Shown: positions 30,903 to 37,029 of the stretch, one piece after another
Layout: each line of letters starts with the position of its first letter
Position numbering within the stretch: position 1 is the stretch's first letter
Virus record (IMG/VR): IMGVR_UViG_3300048501_000005
Span: 1 to 37,029 of that record
DNA: 37,029 nucleotides
Source of the DNA: a virus
Strand: one strand, 5' to 3'
The notes under the pieces: model-generated
Told to the model about the DNA's origin: nothing
The model's database searches: none
Seen by the model: only the letters and a program-made list of their open reading frames with translations
Program-made: the position numbers and the translations under genes

Positions 30903-31699
30903 GATTGAACCTCCATTTTTTCTTGTTTGTTCAAAACTTCTAATTCTTTGAACTTTCTCAAAAAGTACGCCTGGCCCTTCCCAGTAACCATTGGAGTGTA
31001 ATCAGTTTCTAAAATCCCACTGTTCCGGAAGTATGACGCAGGCTTTAATTCGAACAGCCCAAGGTCCATCGCTTTCTGAGTAGGCATATTCCGGCTGCTT
31101 CCATACCTTGTAATGAGATAGCCGTTTTCCCGCATCCAGTCGAATAGCCTATTTTGCCCAGTATTGAAGCCGTTCTGTTTCAGTATCGTTGCCAACTTCT
31201 TAACTGAAACGCTATTCTGTGATACTTCCAGCATTTCTCCGACTAAAGCTTTTGGACGCTGCGCCTCAATTGTCTGTTCAGCTTTCTTTCTGGCTTCCTG
31301 TTCTGATTTCAAACTGGACAGCAGTCCGATCATGAAATCAGGATTTCCGATTGCTTGCTCCAGGACATTTTCAGTTGCGTATGCTCCGTGTTTTCGGATT
31401 GACGGGAGGACTTCGTCTGTCACCCAGCGTTTGAAGCGTTTCGCTGATGGTAGTTTTGATTTCAGGACAAGGCTGTAAAGGCCTGATTCATTAATGACTA
31501 TCGTTTCTCTCGCTTGACCTGACAGAACGATTCGTTCGCTCAGCTTATCCTCTTCTTCAACGTGATCTCTAATTGCTTTCGGTGTATTCGTATAACCCAA
31601 AATTTCAGCAACGTCTTTACCGACAAACCAAGGATTTCCATCAACCACGTGAGTGCGGACTTCACTGTTTTCAAAATTGAATATTTTTAGTTGTTCCAT
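30899..31699 (-). CDS. Phage antirepressor (BRO-N plus ANT/KilAC)
   Basis: About 266 aa. Antirepressors inactivate the CI-type repressor or drive the lytic switch. Residues 1-105 are a BRO-N domain (WFVGKDVAEILGYTNTPKAI, then SGLYSLVLKSKLPSAKRFKRW and VLPSIRKHGAY). Residues about 150-265 are an ANT/KilAC-type DNA-binding domain (SVKKLATILKQNGFNTGQNRLFDWMRENGYL, one block). The start is ATG 31699, behind AAGGGA; the 54 codons in front cover the divergent region and are unlikely to be translated. It is in the lytic operon downstream of cro, but a + strand gene lies between them. Confidence 0.88.
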   Translation of the reverse strand: MEQLKIFNFENSEVRTHVVDGNPWFVGKDVAEILGYTNTPKAIRDHVEEEDKLSERIVLSGQARETIVINESGLYSLVLKSKLPSAKRFKRWVTDEVLPSIRKHGAYATENVLEQAIGNPDFMIGLLSSLKSEQEARKKAEQTIEAQRPKALVGEMLEVSQNSVSVKKLATILKQNGFNTGQNRLFDWMRENGYLITRYGSSRNMPTQKAMDLGLFELKPASYFRNSGILETDYTPMVTGKGQAYFLRKFKELEVLNKQEKMEVQS

Positions 31700-31760
31700 T
31701 TGGTTCCCTTCTTTCTTTTGTTTGTTACCTTTGAGATAATGAATTAAAGGAGATGATATT

Positions 31761-32270
31761 GTGGATTCATTAAAATCGCTTGTGACAACCTTGGAATTTT
31801 GGAATTTTTTAATCGCTATTTTAGCTTTGTTCATTTCGCTATATAGTGTCTGGTACACCAAGAAGAATGATAAGCACTCTATTGAAATCGTAAGTTGCTA
31901 CATAGAACAGGTTAAAAACAGGCCTACAATGATTTGGTTTGATATTCTTAATGATTCAACCTCTTCCATCAAACTGCTAAATGTTGAACTTTTCTTTAAT
32001 GACGGCAAACCAGTGATGGCAGTAGATTATGAACCTGAGCAGACATATAGCGGATCTGGTGTGTATAAAGTTCCTGATTTTTTATCTCCTACCGACTATG
32101 CCCAGCGCTTTGATGGAGAAACAATTCTTGGCCCTAACTCAAAAGAAGAATTCCGATATTATCTGGAATCATTCAGCCCAGACATTAAAATTAAAGTCAC
32201 TTGTGACCGGCCAATTAAAGGCTTCAGAAAATCAAAATCAATCCCGGTCCATTTTAAAAAGTTTGATTAA
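31761..32270 (+). CDS. Membrane-anchored accessory protein (169 aa) between cro and the antirepressor
   Basis: Not recognised to family. GTG start with AAGGAG eight to nine bases upstream. One N-terminal membrane span (FWNFLIAILALFISLYSVWY), then a soluble beta-rich domain (residues 40-169) probably on one side of the membrane. It runs opposite to the lytic operon and would be antisense to it. Such anchored proteins in lysogeny-strand positions are often superinfection-exclusion or host-modifying factors, but no family match can be claimed. No clear terminator follows. Confidence 0.68.
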   Translation: MDSLKSLVTTLEFWNFLIAILALFISLYSVWYTKKNDKHSIEIVSCYIEQVKNRPTMIWFDILNDSTSSIKLLNVELFFNDGKPVMAVDYEPEQTYSGSGVYKVPDFLSPTDYAQRFDGETILGPNSKEEFRYYLESFSPDIKIKVTCDRPIKGFRKSKSIPVHFKKFD

Positions 32271-32327
32271 GATGGATACATTTAGGACCAGGTGAATGGC
32301 AAGTAAAATGAATGTTGCTTCTCCCAT
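32238..32327 (-). CDS. Small membrane peptide after cro (29 aa)
   Basis: ATG 32327 lies one base after the cro stop and has AAAGGAG seven bases upstream. The peptide MGEATFILLAIHLVLNVSIL then continues with a basic end (IKLFKMDRD). It is a single hydrophobic helix with a positive tail. It overlaps the 3' end of the + strand membrane gene. The evidence is the strong ribosome binding site and tight spacing; it is short, so moderate confidence. Confidence 0.42.
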   Translation of the reverse strand: MGEATFILLAIHLVLNVSILIKLFKMDRD

Positions 32328-32328
32328 G

Positions 32329-32592
32329 TTATTGCTCCTTTCTATTTTTTAAAATAACGCTAAAAGCGGTATTGTTACCAAAAAAAATATAGTCCTGAGG
32401 AATGTTATAGATTTGCTCAATTTTTAAAATCATTGAATAATCTATTTTGCTGCTATCTCTTTCCAATGCTCTAAGCGTCATTGCTGAAATACCAAGCAGT
32501 TCAGCAGCTTCTTCCTGTTTCATTCCTATCCTAACTCTCAAGCTTCTTAGTGAAAATTTTAAGTTGTTAGGAATTTTTTGTTTGTTTGTCAT
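32329..32592 (-). CDS. Cro-like repressor
   Basis: About 87 aa. Start ATG 32592 with GGGAGGGG seven bases upstream. HTH_3 domain: GMKQEEAAELLGISAMTLRALERDSSKI, one motif with the recognition helix SAMTLRALER. The C-terminal part may dimerise. Divergent from the CI repressor across the operator region, the position of Cro. It would shut off CI synthesis during lytic growth. Confidence 0.88.
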   Translation of the reverse strand: MTNKQKIPNNLKFSLRSLRVRIGMKQEEAAELLGISAMTLRALERDSSKIDYSMILKIEQIYNIPQDYIFFGNNTAFSVILKNRKEQ

Positions 32593-32617
32593 CGTCGTTC
32601 CCCTCCCTTCTGATAAC

Positions 32618-32646
32618 ATCATATACCGCTTAAAGCGTTATTGCAA
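32618..32646 (-). promoter_or_regulatory. Lytic promoter of cro
   Basis: On the - strand TTGCAA (32641-32646) and TATGAT (32618-32623) are 17 bases apart, an excellent sigma-A-type promoter. An operator lies within the spacer. Confidence 0.8.
32623..32641. promoter_or_regulatory. Operator 1, inside the cro promoter
   Basis: ATACCGCTTAAAGCGTTAT is a 19-bp inverted repeat with one mismatched pair, centred on 32632. It fills the spacer of the cro promoter. A half-match with the same GCGTTATT arm recurs at 32664-32671. Confidence 0.75.
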
Positions 32647-32692
32647 GTTTTATTTTGCAAAAAGCGTTATTATTTTTGCTTTAAAGTAGATT

Positions 32693-32713
32693 AATAACGC
32701 TTTTTACGTTATT
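32693..32713. promoter_or_regulatory. Operator 3, near the CI promoter
   Basis: AATAACG (32693-32699) and CGTTATT (32707-32713) are perfect 7-bp arms around CTTTTTA. The half-site AATAACGC is the same as in operator 1. Another CTTTAAAG core (about 32679-32686) lies 21 bases away, suggesting phased weaker sites. Confidence 0.7.
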
Positions 32714-32717
32714 ATTA

Positions 32718-32726
32718 TGTTATAAA
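32718..32726 (+). promoter_or_regulatory. CI maintenance promoter (-10)
   Basis: Extended -10 TGTTATAAA, with TG at 32718-32719 and TATAAA at 32721-32726, upstream of TAAGGAGGTG and the CI ATG at 32747. No good -35 exists, so activation by operator-bound CI is plausible. Confidence 0.5.
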
Positions 32727-32746
32727 ATCATAAGGAGGTGTGTTAA

Positions 32747-33391
32747 ATGGTTGATGAGATTAAAGTTATTTTTTCAAAAAATTTGAATGCGTTAATGAAC
32801 AGAAAAGGTGTAAACGTGAGTGACGTATCTGACAAAACAGGAATTCCCTATTCAACAGTTAACGATTGGAAAAACGGCAAGAAGATGCCTCGTGGTGGAA
32901 ATCTACAGAAGTTGGCAGATTACTTTCATGTTAACCTATCAGATTTAACAGCCGAATCAAACCTGAAAGCAACTCCCTCTAACATAATACCCATAACAGA
33001 CAGTAACATGGTCCGTATTCCTGTTATCGGGACCATAGCTTGCGGTGATCCCATACTGGCAGATGAAAATATCATCGGATATCGTTATCATCTAAGAGAG
33101 ACTCTCCCGAGCGGTGAAACATTTTATCTGAAGGCTGCCGGCGATAGTATGGAACCAACGATTAGAAACGGCGCTGATGTATTGATCAGGCTCCAGGATG
33201 GCGTTGAGGATGGAGAAATTGCCGCCGTACTTGTGAACGGTGACACTGAGGCCACTTTGAAGCGTGTGAAGAAGCAAGGGGATATTATGATGCTGGTTGC
33301 GGAGAACAGTGCCTATGCGCCGTATATCATAACGGAACAAAATCCAGCAAGGATACTAGGCAAAGCTGTAGAGGTTGTTTTTGATTTGTAG
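32747..33391 (+). CDS. CI-type repressor with S24 autocleavage domain
   Basis: 214 aa. Maintains lysogeny by binding the operators to the left. Residues 1-70: HTH_3 domain (NVSDVSDKTGIPYSTVNDWKNGKK, one motif). Residues 90-214: S24/LexA-like peptidase with RIPVIGTIACGDP, catalytic Ser134 in AAGDSMEP and Lys172 in ATLKRVKK. Cleavage is expected at Cys99-Gly100, as in UmuD, following RecA activation, so induction should be SOS dependent. AAGGAGGTG precedes the ATG. Confidence 0.93.
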   Translation: MVDEIKVIFSKNLNALMNRKGVNVSDVSDKTGIPYSTVNDWKNGKKMPRGGNLQKLADYFHVNLSDLTAESNLKATPSNIIPITDSNMVRIPVIGTIACGDPILADENIIGYRYHLRETLPSGETFYLKAAGDSMEPTIRNGADVLIRLQDGVEDGEIAAVLVNGDTEATLKRVKKQGDIMMLVAENSAYAPYIITEQNPARILGKAVEVVFDL

Positions 33392-33424
33392 GATTTTTGA
33401 AATATATTTCAGGAGGAGATTATT

Positions 33425-33529
33425 ATGCATTTTTGTCCAGAATGTGGTAATAATCTCGAGGGTACATTCCGTAAGGAAGTCCAAAATTGCAAACTGAAGA
33501 GTAATACTGATTACAGAATGATTTTGTAA
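33425..33529 (+). CDS. Truncated zinc-ribbon peptide (34 aa)
   Basis: ATG 33425 with AGGAGGAG upstream. Begins HFCPECGNNLEG, one zinc-ribbon knuckle, but the second CxxC is missing and the peptide ends in RMIL before TAA. It looks like the front of a zinc-ribbon protein whose remainder was lost, or a short real peptide. It lies 33 bases downstream of cI. Confidence 0.42.
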   Translation: MHFCPECGNNLEGTFRKEVQNCKLKSNTDYRMIL

Positions 33530-33617
33530 CATATTACTATTAATTAGCAAAAAAACTTTTCTCGTTTAGACAAAATAAACATTTCATTTTGCCTACAATA
33601 TTTCTTGTTTATTAGAG

Positions 33618-33623
33618 TATAAT
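33618..33623 (+). promoter_or_regulatory. -10 element before the Ltp-like gene
   Basis: TATAAT about 55 bases upstream of the start at 33679; no convincing -35. It would give expression in the lysogen. Confidence 0.4.
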
Positions 33624-33678
33624 GATAATGATGACAAGTGGTCTGTCATTAAAATCGATATATTGGAGGAGTAAGATT

Positions 33679-34386
33679 ATGGCGAAGAAGTTTAAAGGCG
33701 AAGATGGTAAATTTTATGTTCAAAAGAAACCGTTTTACAAAAAATGGTGGGTTTGGGTAATTGCTTTATTTGTCATCGGCGCAGCTGGCTCTGGTGGAGA
33801 CGATTCCGCAAAGGAAACAGAATCGAATGACAAGCAAACTGAAGTAGCAGAAAGCGTAGCATCAGATGCAGTTGTGGAAAATGTTCAGGAATCAACCGTA
33901 AGTGAAGAGCCGATTGAGGAAGAGCCTTCAGTCCCCACAGAGTTTAAATCTGCATTAAACTCAGCTAAATCTTATTCTGATATGATGCATATGTCTAAAA
34001 TGGGGTTGTACGGCCAATTAACATCAGAATACGGAGAACAATTTTCACCTGAAGCAGCTCAATATGCTATCGATAATGTTAAAGCCGATTGGAATGCGAA
34101 TGCATTAAAAACTGCAGAAAATTATTCCGAAACAATGTACATGTCTAAGGCTGGTCTATATGATCAATTGGTTTCAGAAAATGGAGAGCAATTCACCGCT
34201 GAAGAAGCTCAATATGCGATTGATAACATCCAAGCCGATTGGAATGCGAATGCGCTGAAAACAGCACATAACTATCAAGAATCAATGAGTATGTCTCCAG
34301 AAGCTATTAGAGACCAATTGACATCAGATTACGGTGAAAAGTTTACGCAAGAAGAAGCTGACTATGCAATTGCAAACTTGAATTAA
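33679..34386 (+). CDS. Ltp-like superinfection-exclusion protein with three repeats
   Basis: 235 aa. ATG 33679 is preceded by GGAGGAG. Residues 1-22 are basic, 23-38 form one membrane span (WWVWVIALFVIGAAG), 41-87 an acidic disordered linker. Residues 92-235 are three near-identical helical repeats with a 50-residue period: ALxxAxxYSxxMxMSxxGLY, then QLxSExGEQFxxEEAQYAI and DWNAN. They match Ltp (PF07553) repeats. Ltp of Streptococcus thermophilus phage TP-J34 blocks DNA injection by superinfecting phages, probably through the incoming tape measure. Here a membrane span replaces a lipobox and there is an additional repeat. Confidence 0.85.
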   Translation: MAKKFKGEDGKFYVQKKPFYKKWWVWVIALFVIGAAGSGGDDSAKETESNDKQTEVAESVASDAVVENVQESTVSEEPIEEEPSVPTEFKSALNSAKSYSDMMHMSKMGLYGQLTSEYGEQFSPEAAQYAIDNVKADWNANALKTAENYSETMYMSKAGLYDQLVSENGEQFTAEEAQYAIDNIQADWNANALKTAHNYQESMSMSPEAIRDQLTSDYGEKFTQEEADYAIANLN

Positions 34387-34393
34387 TAAAAAA

Positions 34394-34432
34394 ACCCCCA
34401 CTCCCCTACTTTGGACGGTAAGGAGTGAGGGT
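34394..34432 (-). terminator. Terminator facing the lysogeny module from the right
   Basis: ACCC-C-CACTCC and GGAGTG-A-GGGT pair (10 bp with one mismatch, 17-base loop). The T-tract (TTTTTTT) lies on the - strand side, so it would stop - strand transcripts from the right. On the + strand, after the Ltp-like gene, it lacks a U-tract and may let transcription continue to the next gene. Confidence 0.6.
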
Positions 34433-34490
34433 GAAAGAAGACATTCATAGATGGCTTTGGACTGTTACAGCATAGGATGGAGGCAATTAG

Positions 34491-35462
34491 TTGGATACAA
34501 TTGAATACACCGAAATGAAAAATTGCTCTAAGTTTTGGGCAGATATACTGATGAAACGCATGCCTGATTTCACTGAAGAACTTGCAAATTTATTTTTAAA
34601 AGAATACAAACAAGATTATATTATTCGAGCCAGAGAAATAATTGGCTCAGAAGATAACAACAAAGATTTATTCTCGTGGCTGAGTAAATCTATGAATATT
34701 TGGATCCTTATTACATCATCTAATTCTAATTTTGATGCAACGTTATTTATTGCTGAATACAGCCATAACGGAAAAGATAATCTTTACATTATGGATTTAC
34801 GGAAAGAGACAAAAGATTTTCAATTTAAGCGCCTTAGTTCACCTTCAGATAAAGTTTCGTATATCCTTAACAATAATCTGATTGAAAATATTGACACTCA
34901 ATCAATTATTCATAGCTCAATTTGGGCTAATGACATAGCATTTGCTACTCGTTTTTGGGTAGATAAGGAGTACAATGCATCAACCGCCAAACTTTCTTTG
35001 CCACCAATCAAGCATGTGGATTTCAATAAATTAAGAATCCATGCTGATCGCTATCAATTTGATACAATGATCAAAGATATTAACGATGACCAATTCTCAG
35101 CGGAATTTTCTGAATGCCTGACAGCTTACGAAAATGAGCAATTTTATGTCTGTGCTGCCGGCCTAGGTGGAGTGTTAGAGCATCTTATGTATCTCACTCT
35201 CGATAAGCATGACATGCTTGACAAGAATTTTTCAGATAACGCAACTTATCAGGATTATGTTACATATTTTGGAAGAGAACCTCTAAACATTGATAAGAGA
35301 CAGAAAACTGCAATCAAAAACACATTTATGATCAGAAATTCGGTCTCTCATTTCAATTCGGGATTCACCGGAAAAGAAAACTGTCAGCTGCTGATGTCCG
35401 GGATAAAAAATGTTTATGCTAATTACTATATTAGAGTTTTTAATTTACCTTCAATCGATTGA
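34491..35462 (+). CDS. Putative defence/accessory protein with C-terminal HEPN-like RNxxxH motif
   Basis: 323 aa with TTG start and GGAGG seven bases upstream; the next ATG (34515) lacks a site. Residues 1-200 are mixed alpha/beta and not recognised. Residues about 205-315 are helical, AENEQFYVCAAGLGGVLEHL-like, followed by RNSVSH (Arg282-Asn283-x3-His287), the exact RNxxxH core of HEPN RNases, then a last helix. HEPN proteins in prophages often act in abortive infection or as toxins by cleaving RNA. The gene follows the Ltp-like gene and lacks a clear promoter, so is likely co-expressed in the lysogen. The motif alone does not prove nuclease activity. (The first helix begins FSECLTAYENEQFYVC.). 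Confidence 0.72.
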   Translation: MDTIEYTEMKNCSKFWADILMKRMPDFTEELANLFLKEYKQDYIIRAREIIGSEDNNKDLFSWLSKSMNIWILITSSNSNFDATLFIAEYSHNGKDNLYIMDLRKETKDFQFKRLSSPSDKVSYILNNNLIENIDTQSIIHSSIWANDIAFATRFWVDKEYNASTAKLSLPPIKHVDFNKLRIHADRYQFDTMIKDINDDQFSAEFSECLTAYENEQFYVCAAGLGGVLEHLMYLTLDKHDMLDKNFSDNATYQDYVTYFGREPLNIDKRQKTAIKNTFMIRNSVSHFNSGFTGKENCQLLMSGIKNVYANYYIRVFNLPSID

Positions 35463-35644
35463 ATCATTTTGTAACGTGTAATTTCAAAATTATCATTCAC
35501 TTCATTTCCATGATTGTCGTAAGCATAAATGTTATCCTCGTCATCCACACGTACTTCTTGTATTGAAGGATGCTCATACACAAATAAACTGATCATCTCT
35601 TCGATGAACTTGATTTCGTCTTTTGAAAAAATAAGCTTATTCAT
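35426..35644 (-). CDS. Small convergent protein next to the HEPN-like gene (72 aa)
   Basis: Not recognised. ATG 35644 with AAGGAGG nine bases upstream and an extended -10 further up. Starts NKLIFSKDEIKFIEEMISLF and contains acidic beta strands (VRVDDEDNIYAYDNHGNEV). Its end overlaps the end of the HEPN-like gene by 37 bases on the other strand, so each mRNA could be antisense to the other. Whether it restrains the HEPN-like protein is untested. Confidence 0.6.
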   Translation of the reverse strand: MNKLIFSKDEIKFIEEMISLFVYEHPSIQEVRVDDEDNIYAYDNHGNEVNDNFEITRYKMIQSIEGKLKTLI

Positions 35645-35677
35645 AATGCATGATTCCTCCTTGATTGTTCTATAGTT

Positions 35678-35686
35678 ATTATAACA
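35678..35686 (-). promoter_or_regulatory. Extended -10 promoter of the small convergent gene
   Basis: The - strand carries TGTTATAAT (TATAAT at 35678-35683) about 35 bases before the ATG. The -35 is poor. Confidence 0.55.
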
Positions 35687-35711
35687 ACACCATTAATTTT
35701 AAGATACTAAA

Positions 35712-35749
35712 AAACACCACTCTCCCCGACCAAAGCGAAAGTGGTGTTT
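35712..35749 (-). terminator. Terminator between integrase and the small convergent gene
   Basis: AAACACCACT and AGTGGTGTTT form a perfect 10-bp stem, with TTTTTTAG following on the - strand. It would shield the lysogeny module from transcription entering from the integrase side. Confidence 0.65.
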
Positions 35750-35753
35750 ATCG

Positions 35754-35781
35754 AAAAAGCGCCTTTATTCAAGGGCTTTTT
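35754..35781 (+). terminator. Second hairpin upstream of integrase
   Basis: AAAAAGC-G-CCTT pairs with AAGG-GCTTTTT around TATTC (11 bp with a one-base bulge), a + strand terminator-like structure. A possible -10 TACAAT (35785-35790) follows, so integrase may be transcribed from there. Confidence 0.5.
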
Positions 35782-35868
35782 GTGTACAATCATTTTATCA
35801 CACGAAAGGAATTGATGCCAGATTTCCTTATGCAACGCCCTGCCCGGCAAGTTGAAGGAGAAACTACA

Positions 35869-37029
35869 ATGACAAAAAGAATAAAAACTAATTACCCGAA
35901 CATCTATAAATACGAAACAAAAAAAGGAACGCGTTACCAGGTTCGGCGCGCGTATGTGATCAATGGCGTTCCTGGTGAATTCGATAAATCCGGATTCAAA
36001 ACGATAATGGCCGCCCGTGCAAAGTTACGAGAGATCGAAGAATTCATTGAGAAAGAAGAATTCGGAATGCTCAGCAATCCCAATATCACACTGGACGAAT
36101 ACTATCAGAAATATAAAGAAAAGCGGATCGCCCGAAAAGAATGGACGGCCGACTCTCTTTCCAGCCTCGACAGCCACTTCCGGAATCATCTGTCGAACCG
36201 CTTTGGCCAGACACCCCTGAAAAAAATCGATCGGCATAGCTATGAACTCTATCTGAATGAGATGCTGCACGATGAAGAGCTTGCTGAAGAATCCGTCAAG
36301 ACTTATCACCATCTGATGTGCGCCATCCTGAATGATGCCGTGCGTTGCGGCGTCCTGGAGCGCAACCGGCTCTCTTACGTTAAGATCCGCAAGGAAGGCG
36401 CCAAGCCGAAAACAAAGAACATCGATATCGCGAACTACAATCTGTTCATGGATAAAGCGAAAGAAATTCTGACAAAACAGAATTATGCGATGCTCTATCT
36501 CACGACTTTCGGACTCCGTCGTGGTGAAGTAATGGGTCTGACACAAAAGAACGTGGTTTTCCGGCCGGACGGGACGTTCATCAGGGTTTTACTCACCCGC
36601 ACGCTCAAACGTCCTGACGGCAAAGGAACGAAGACTCCGAGCAGTGAGAGAATGATCGCATTGAATGAGGAAGCGGCAGTTCTTCTGGAATACTGCATCC
36701 AGGAAGCACGCGACACCAAAGCGGACTTCGGCCAGATCCTGAACCAGGATGATTTTATCTTCTTGAATCCGAAGCGAGGCGTCCCCTACTGTGTAACACA
36801 CTTGAACCGCATTATGTCCTACGTCTCTGAAGAAAGCGGCGTGAAGGCCAGTCCACACATGATGCGGCACACCTTCACCACCCAGGCATCTCTGGCGGGT
36901 GTGAATGGAAGAGCCCTGGCGGATTACCTTGGACACAAAAAAACCTCCATGACGGAGCATTATACTCACGCCACGGAGGAAGGCAGTCAAAAGGTTATTC
37001 AGATCGCCAGCACCCGCATGCATGGCTAG
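35869..37029 (+). CDS. int: Tyrosine integrase
   Basis: 386 aa, integrates and excises the prophage. Start ATG 35869 with GAAGGAG upstream; a longer in-frame reading to 35665 crosses the terminators and is unlikely. Arm-binding AP2-like N-terminus (YKYETKKGTRYQVRRAYVIN), SAM-like core-binding domain (about 70-175) and catalytic domain (about 180-386). Catalytic residues: Arg217 in LTTFGLRRGE, His330 and Arg333 in SPHMMRHTF, His356 in YLGHKK, and Tyr365 in EHYTHAT. All are present. The gene ends at the window edge, so the attachment site lies beyond. Confidence 0.95.
   Translation: MTKRIKTNYPNIYKYETKKGTRYQVRRAYVINGVPGEFDKSGFKTIMAARAKLREIEEFIEKEEFGMLSNPNITLDEYYQKYKEKRIARKEWTADSLSSLDSHFRNHLSNRFGQTPLKKIDRHSYELYLNEMLHDEELAEESVKTYHHLMCAILNDAVRCGVLERNRLSYVKIRKEGAKPKTKNIDIANYNLFMDKAKEILTKQNYAMLYLTTFGLRRGEVMGLTQKNVVFRPDGTFIRVLLTRTLKRPDGKGTKTPSSERMIALNEEAAVLLEYCIQEARDTKADFGQILNQDDFIFLNPKRGVPYCVTHLNRIMSYVSEESGVKASPHMMRHTFTTQASLAGVNGRALADYLGHKKTSMTEHYTHATEEGSQKVIQIASTRMHG

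Noticed and set aside
36025-36546. 173-codon frame antisense to integrase
   Set aside because: It lies wholly inside the integrase gene with no start signal; codon bias of the sense gene explains it.

Overview
The window is an essentially complete temperate siphovirus (prophage) genome of about 37 kb from a low-GC Gram-positive host (Bacillota). The Lactobacillales are likely, with Carnobacteriaceae or Enterococcaceae as plausible families. This is inferred from strong AGGAGG-type ribosome binding sites, the YqaI/YqaJ/RecT recombination set, SPP1/TP901-like head and tail proteins, an endolysin with Lactobacillales-type SH3-like repeats and an Ltp-like superinfection-exclusion protein. The window starts at the stop codon of the endolysin gene and ends at the stop codon of the integrase gene, so the attachment sites and host flanks are not visible.

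Layout, right to left. 35.4-37.0 kb: tyrosine integrase (+) and a small convergent gene. 32.7-35.5 kb: lysogeny module on the + strand (S24-type CI repressor, a truncated zinc-ribbon peptide, a three-repeat Ltp-like membrane protein, and a protein whose C-terminal region carries an RNxxxH HEPN-like motif). 32.6-32.75 kb: the genetic switch, with repeated operators and divergent CI/Cro promoters. 21.8-32.6 kb: early lytic genes on the - strand (Cro, BRO-type antirepressor, two small DNA-binding regulators, YqaI, YqaJ exonuclease, an interrupted zinc-ribbon gene, RecT, a replisome organiser containing a likely origin, glutaredoxin, SSB, RusA, late regulator). Two + strand accessory genes interrupt this operon. 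17.4-21.8 kb: late promoter, zinc-ribbon protein, terminator, TerS, TerL, portal, minor head protein. 12.5-16.7 kb: scaffold, capsid, connector and tail-tube genes. 3.1-12.5 kb: tail chaperones, tape measure, Dit, tail tip protein, and a 1113-aa receptor-binding protein ending in an SGNH esterase. 1.8-2.9 kb: two accessory genes bracketed by terminators. 1-1.75 kb: lysis cassette.

Two translational recoding sites can be read directly. One is a +1 site (CCC TAG followed by a second stop) that would append an Ig-like Big_2 domain to the major tail protein. The other is a -1 site that joins the two tail assembly chaperone reading frames. The accessory content (Ltp-like protein, HEPN-like protein, + strand genes within the - strand operons, and terminator-bounded genes before lysis) suggests several independent superinfection or host-modifying functions. 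The HEPN-like gene and the unknown genes are the likeliest places for undescribed biology.

No tRNA or rRNA gene, CRISPR array, transposase or insertion sequence was seen.
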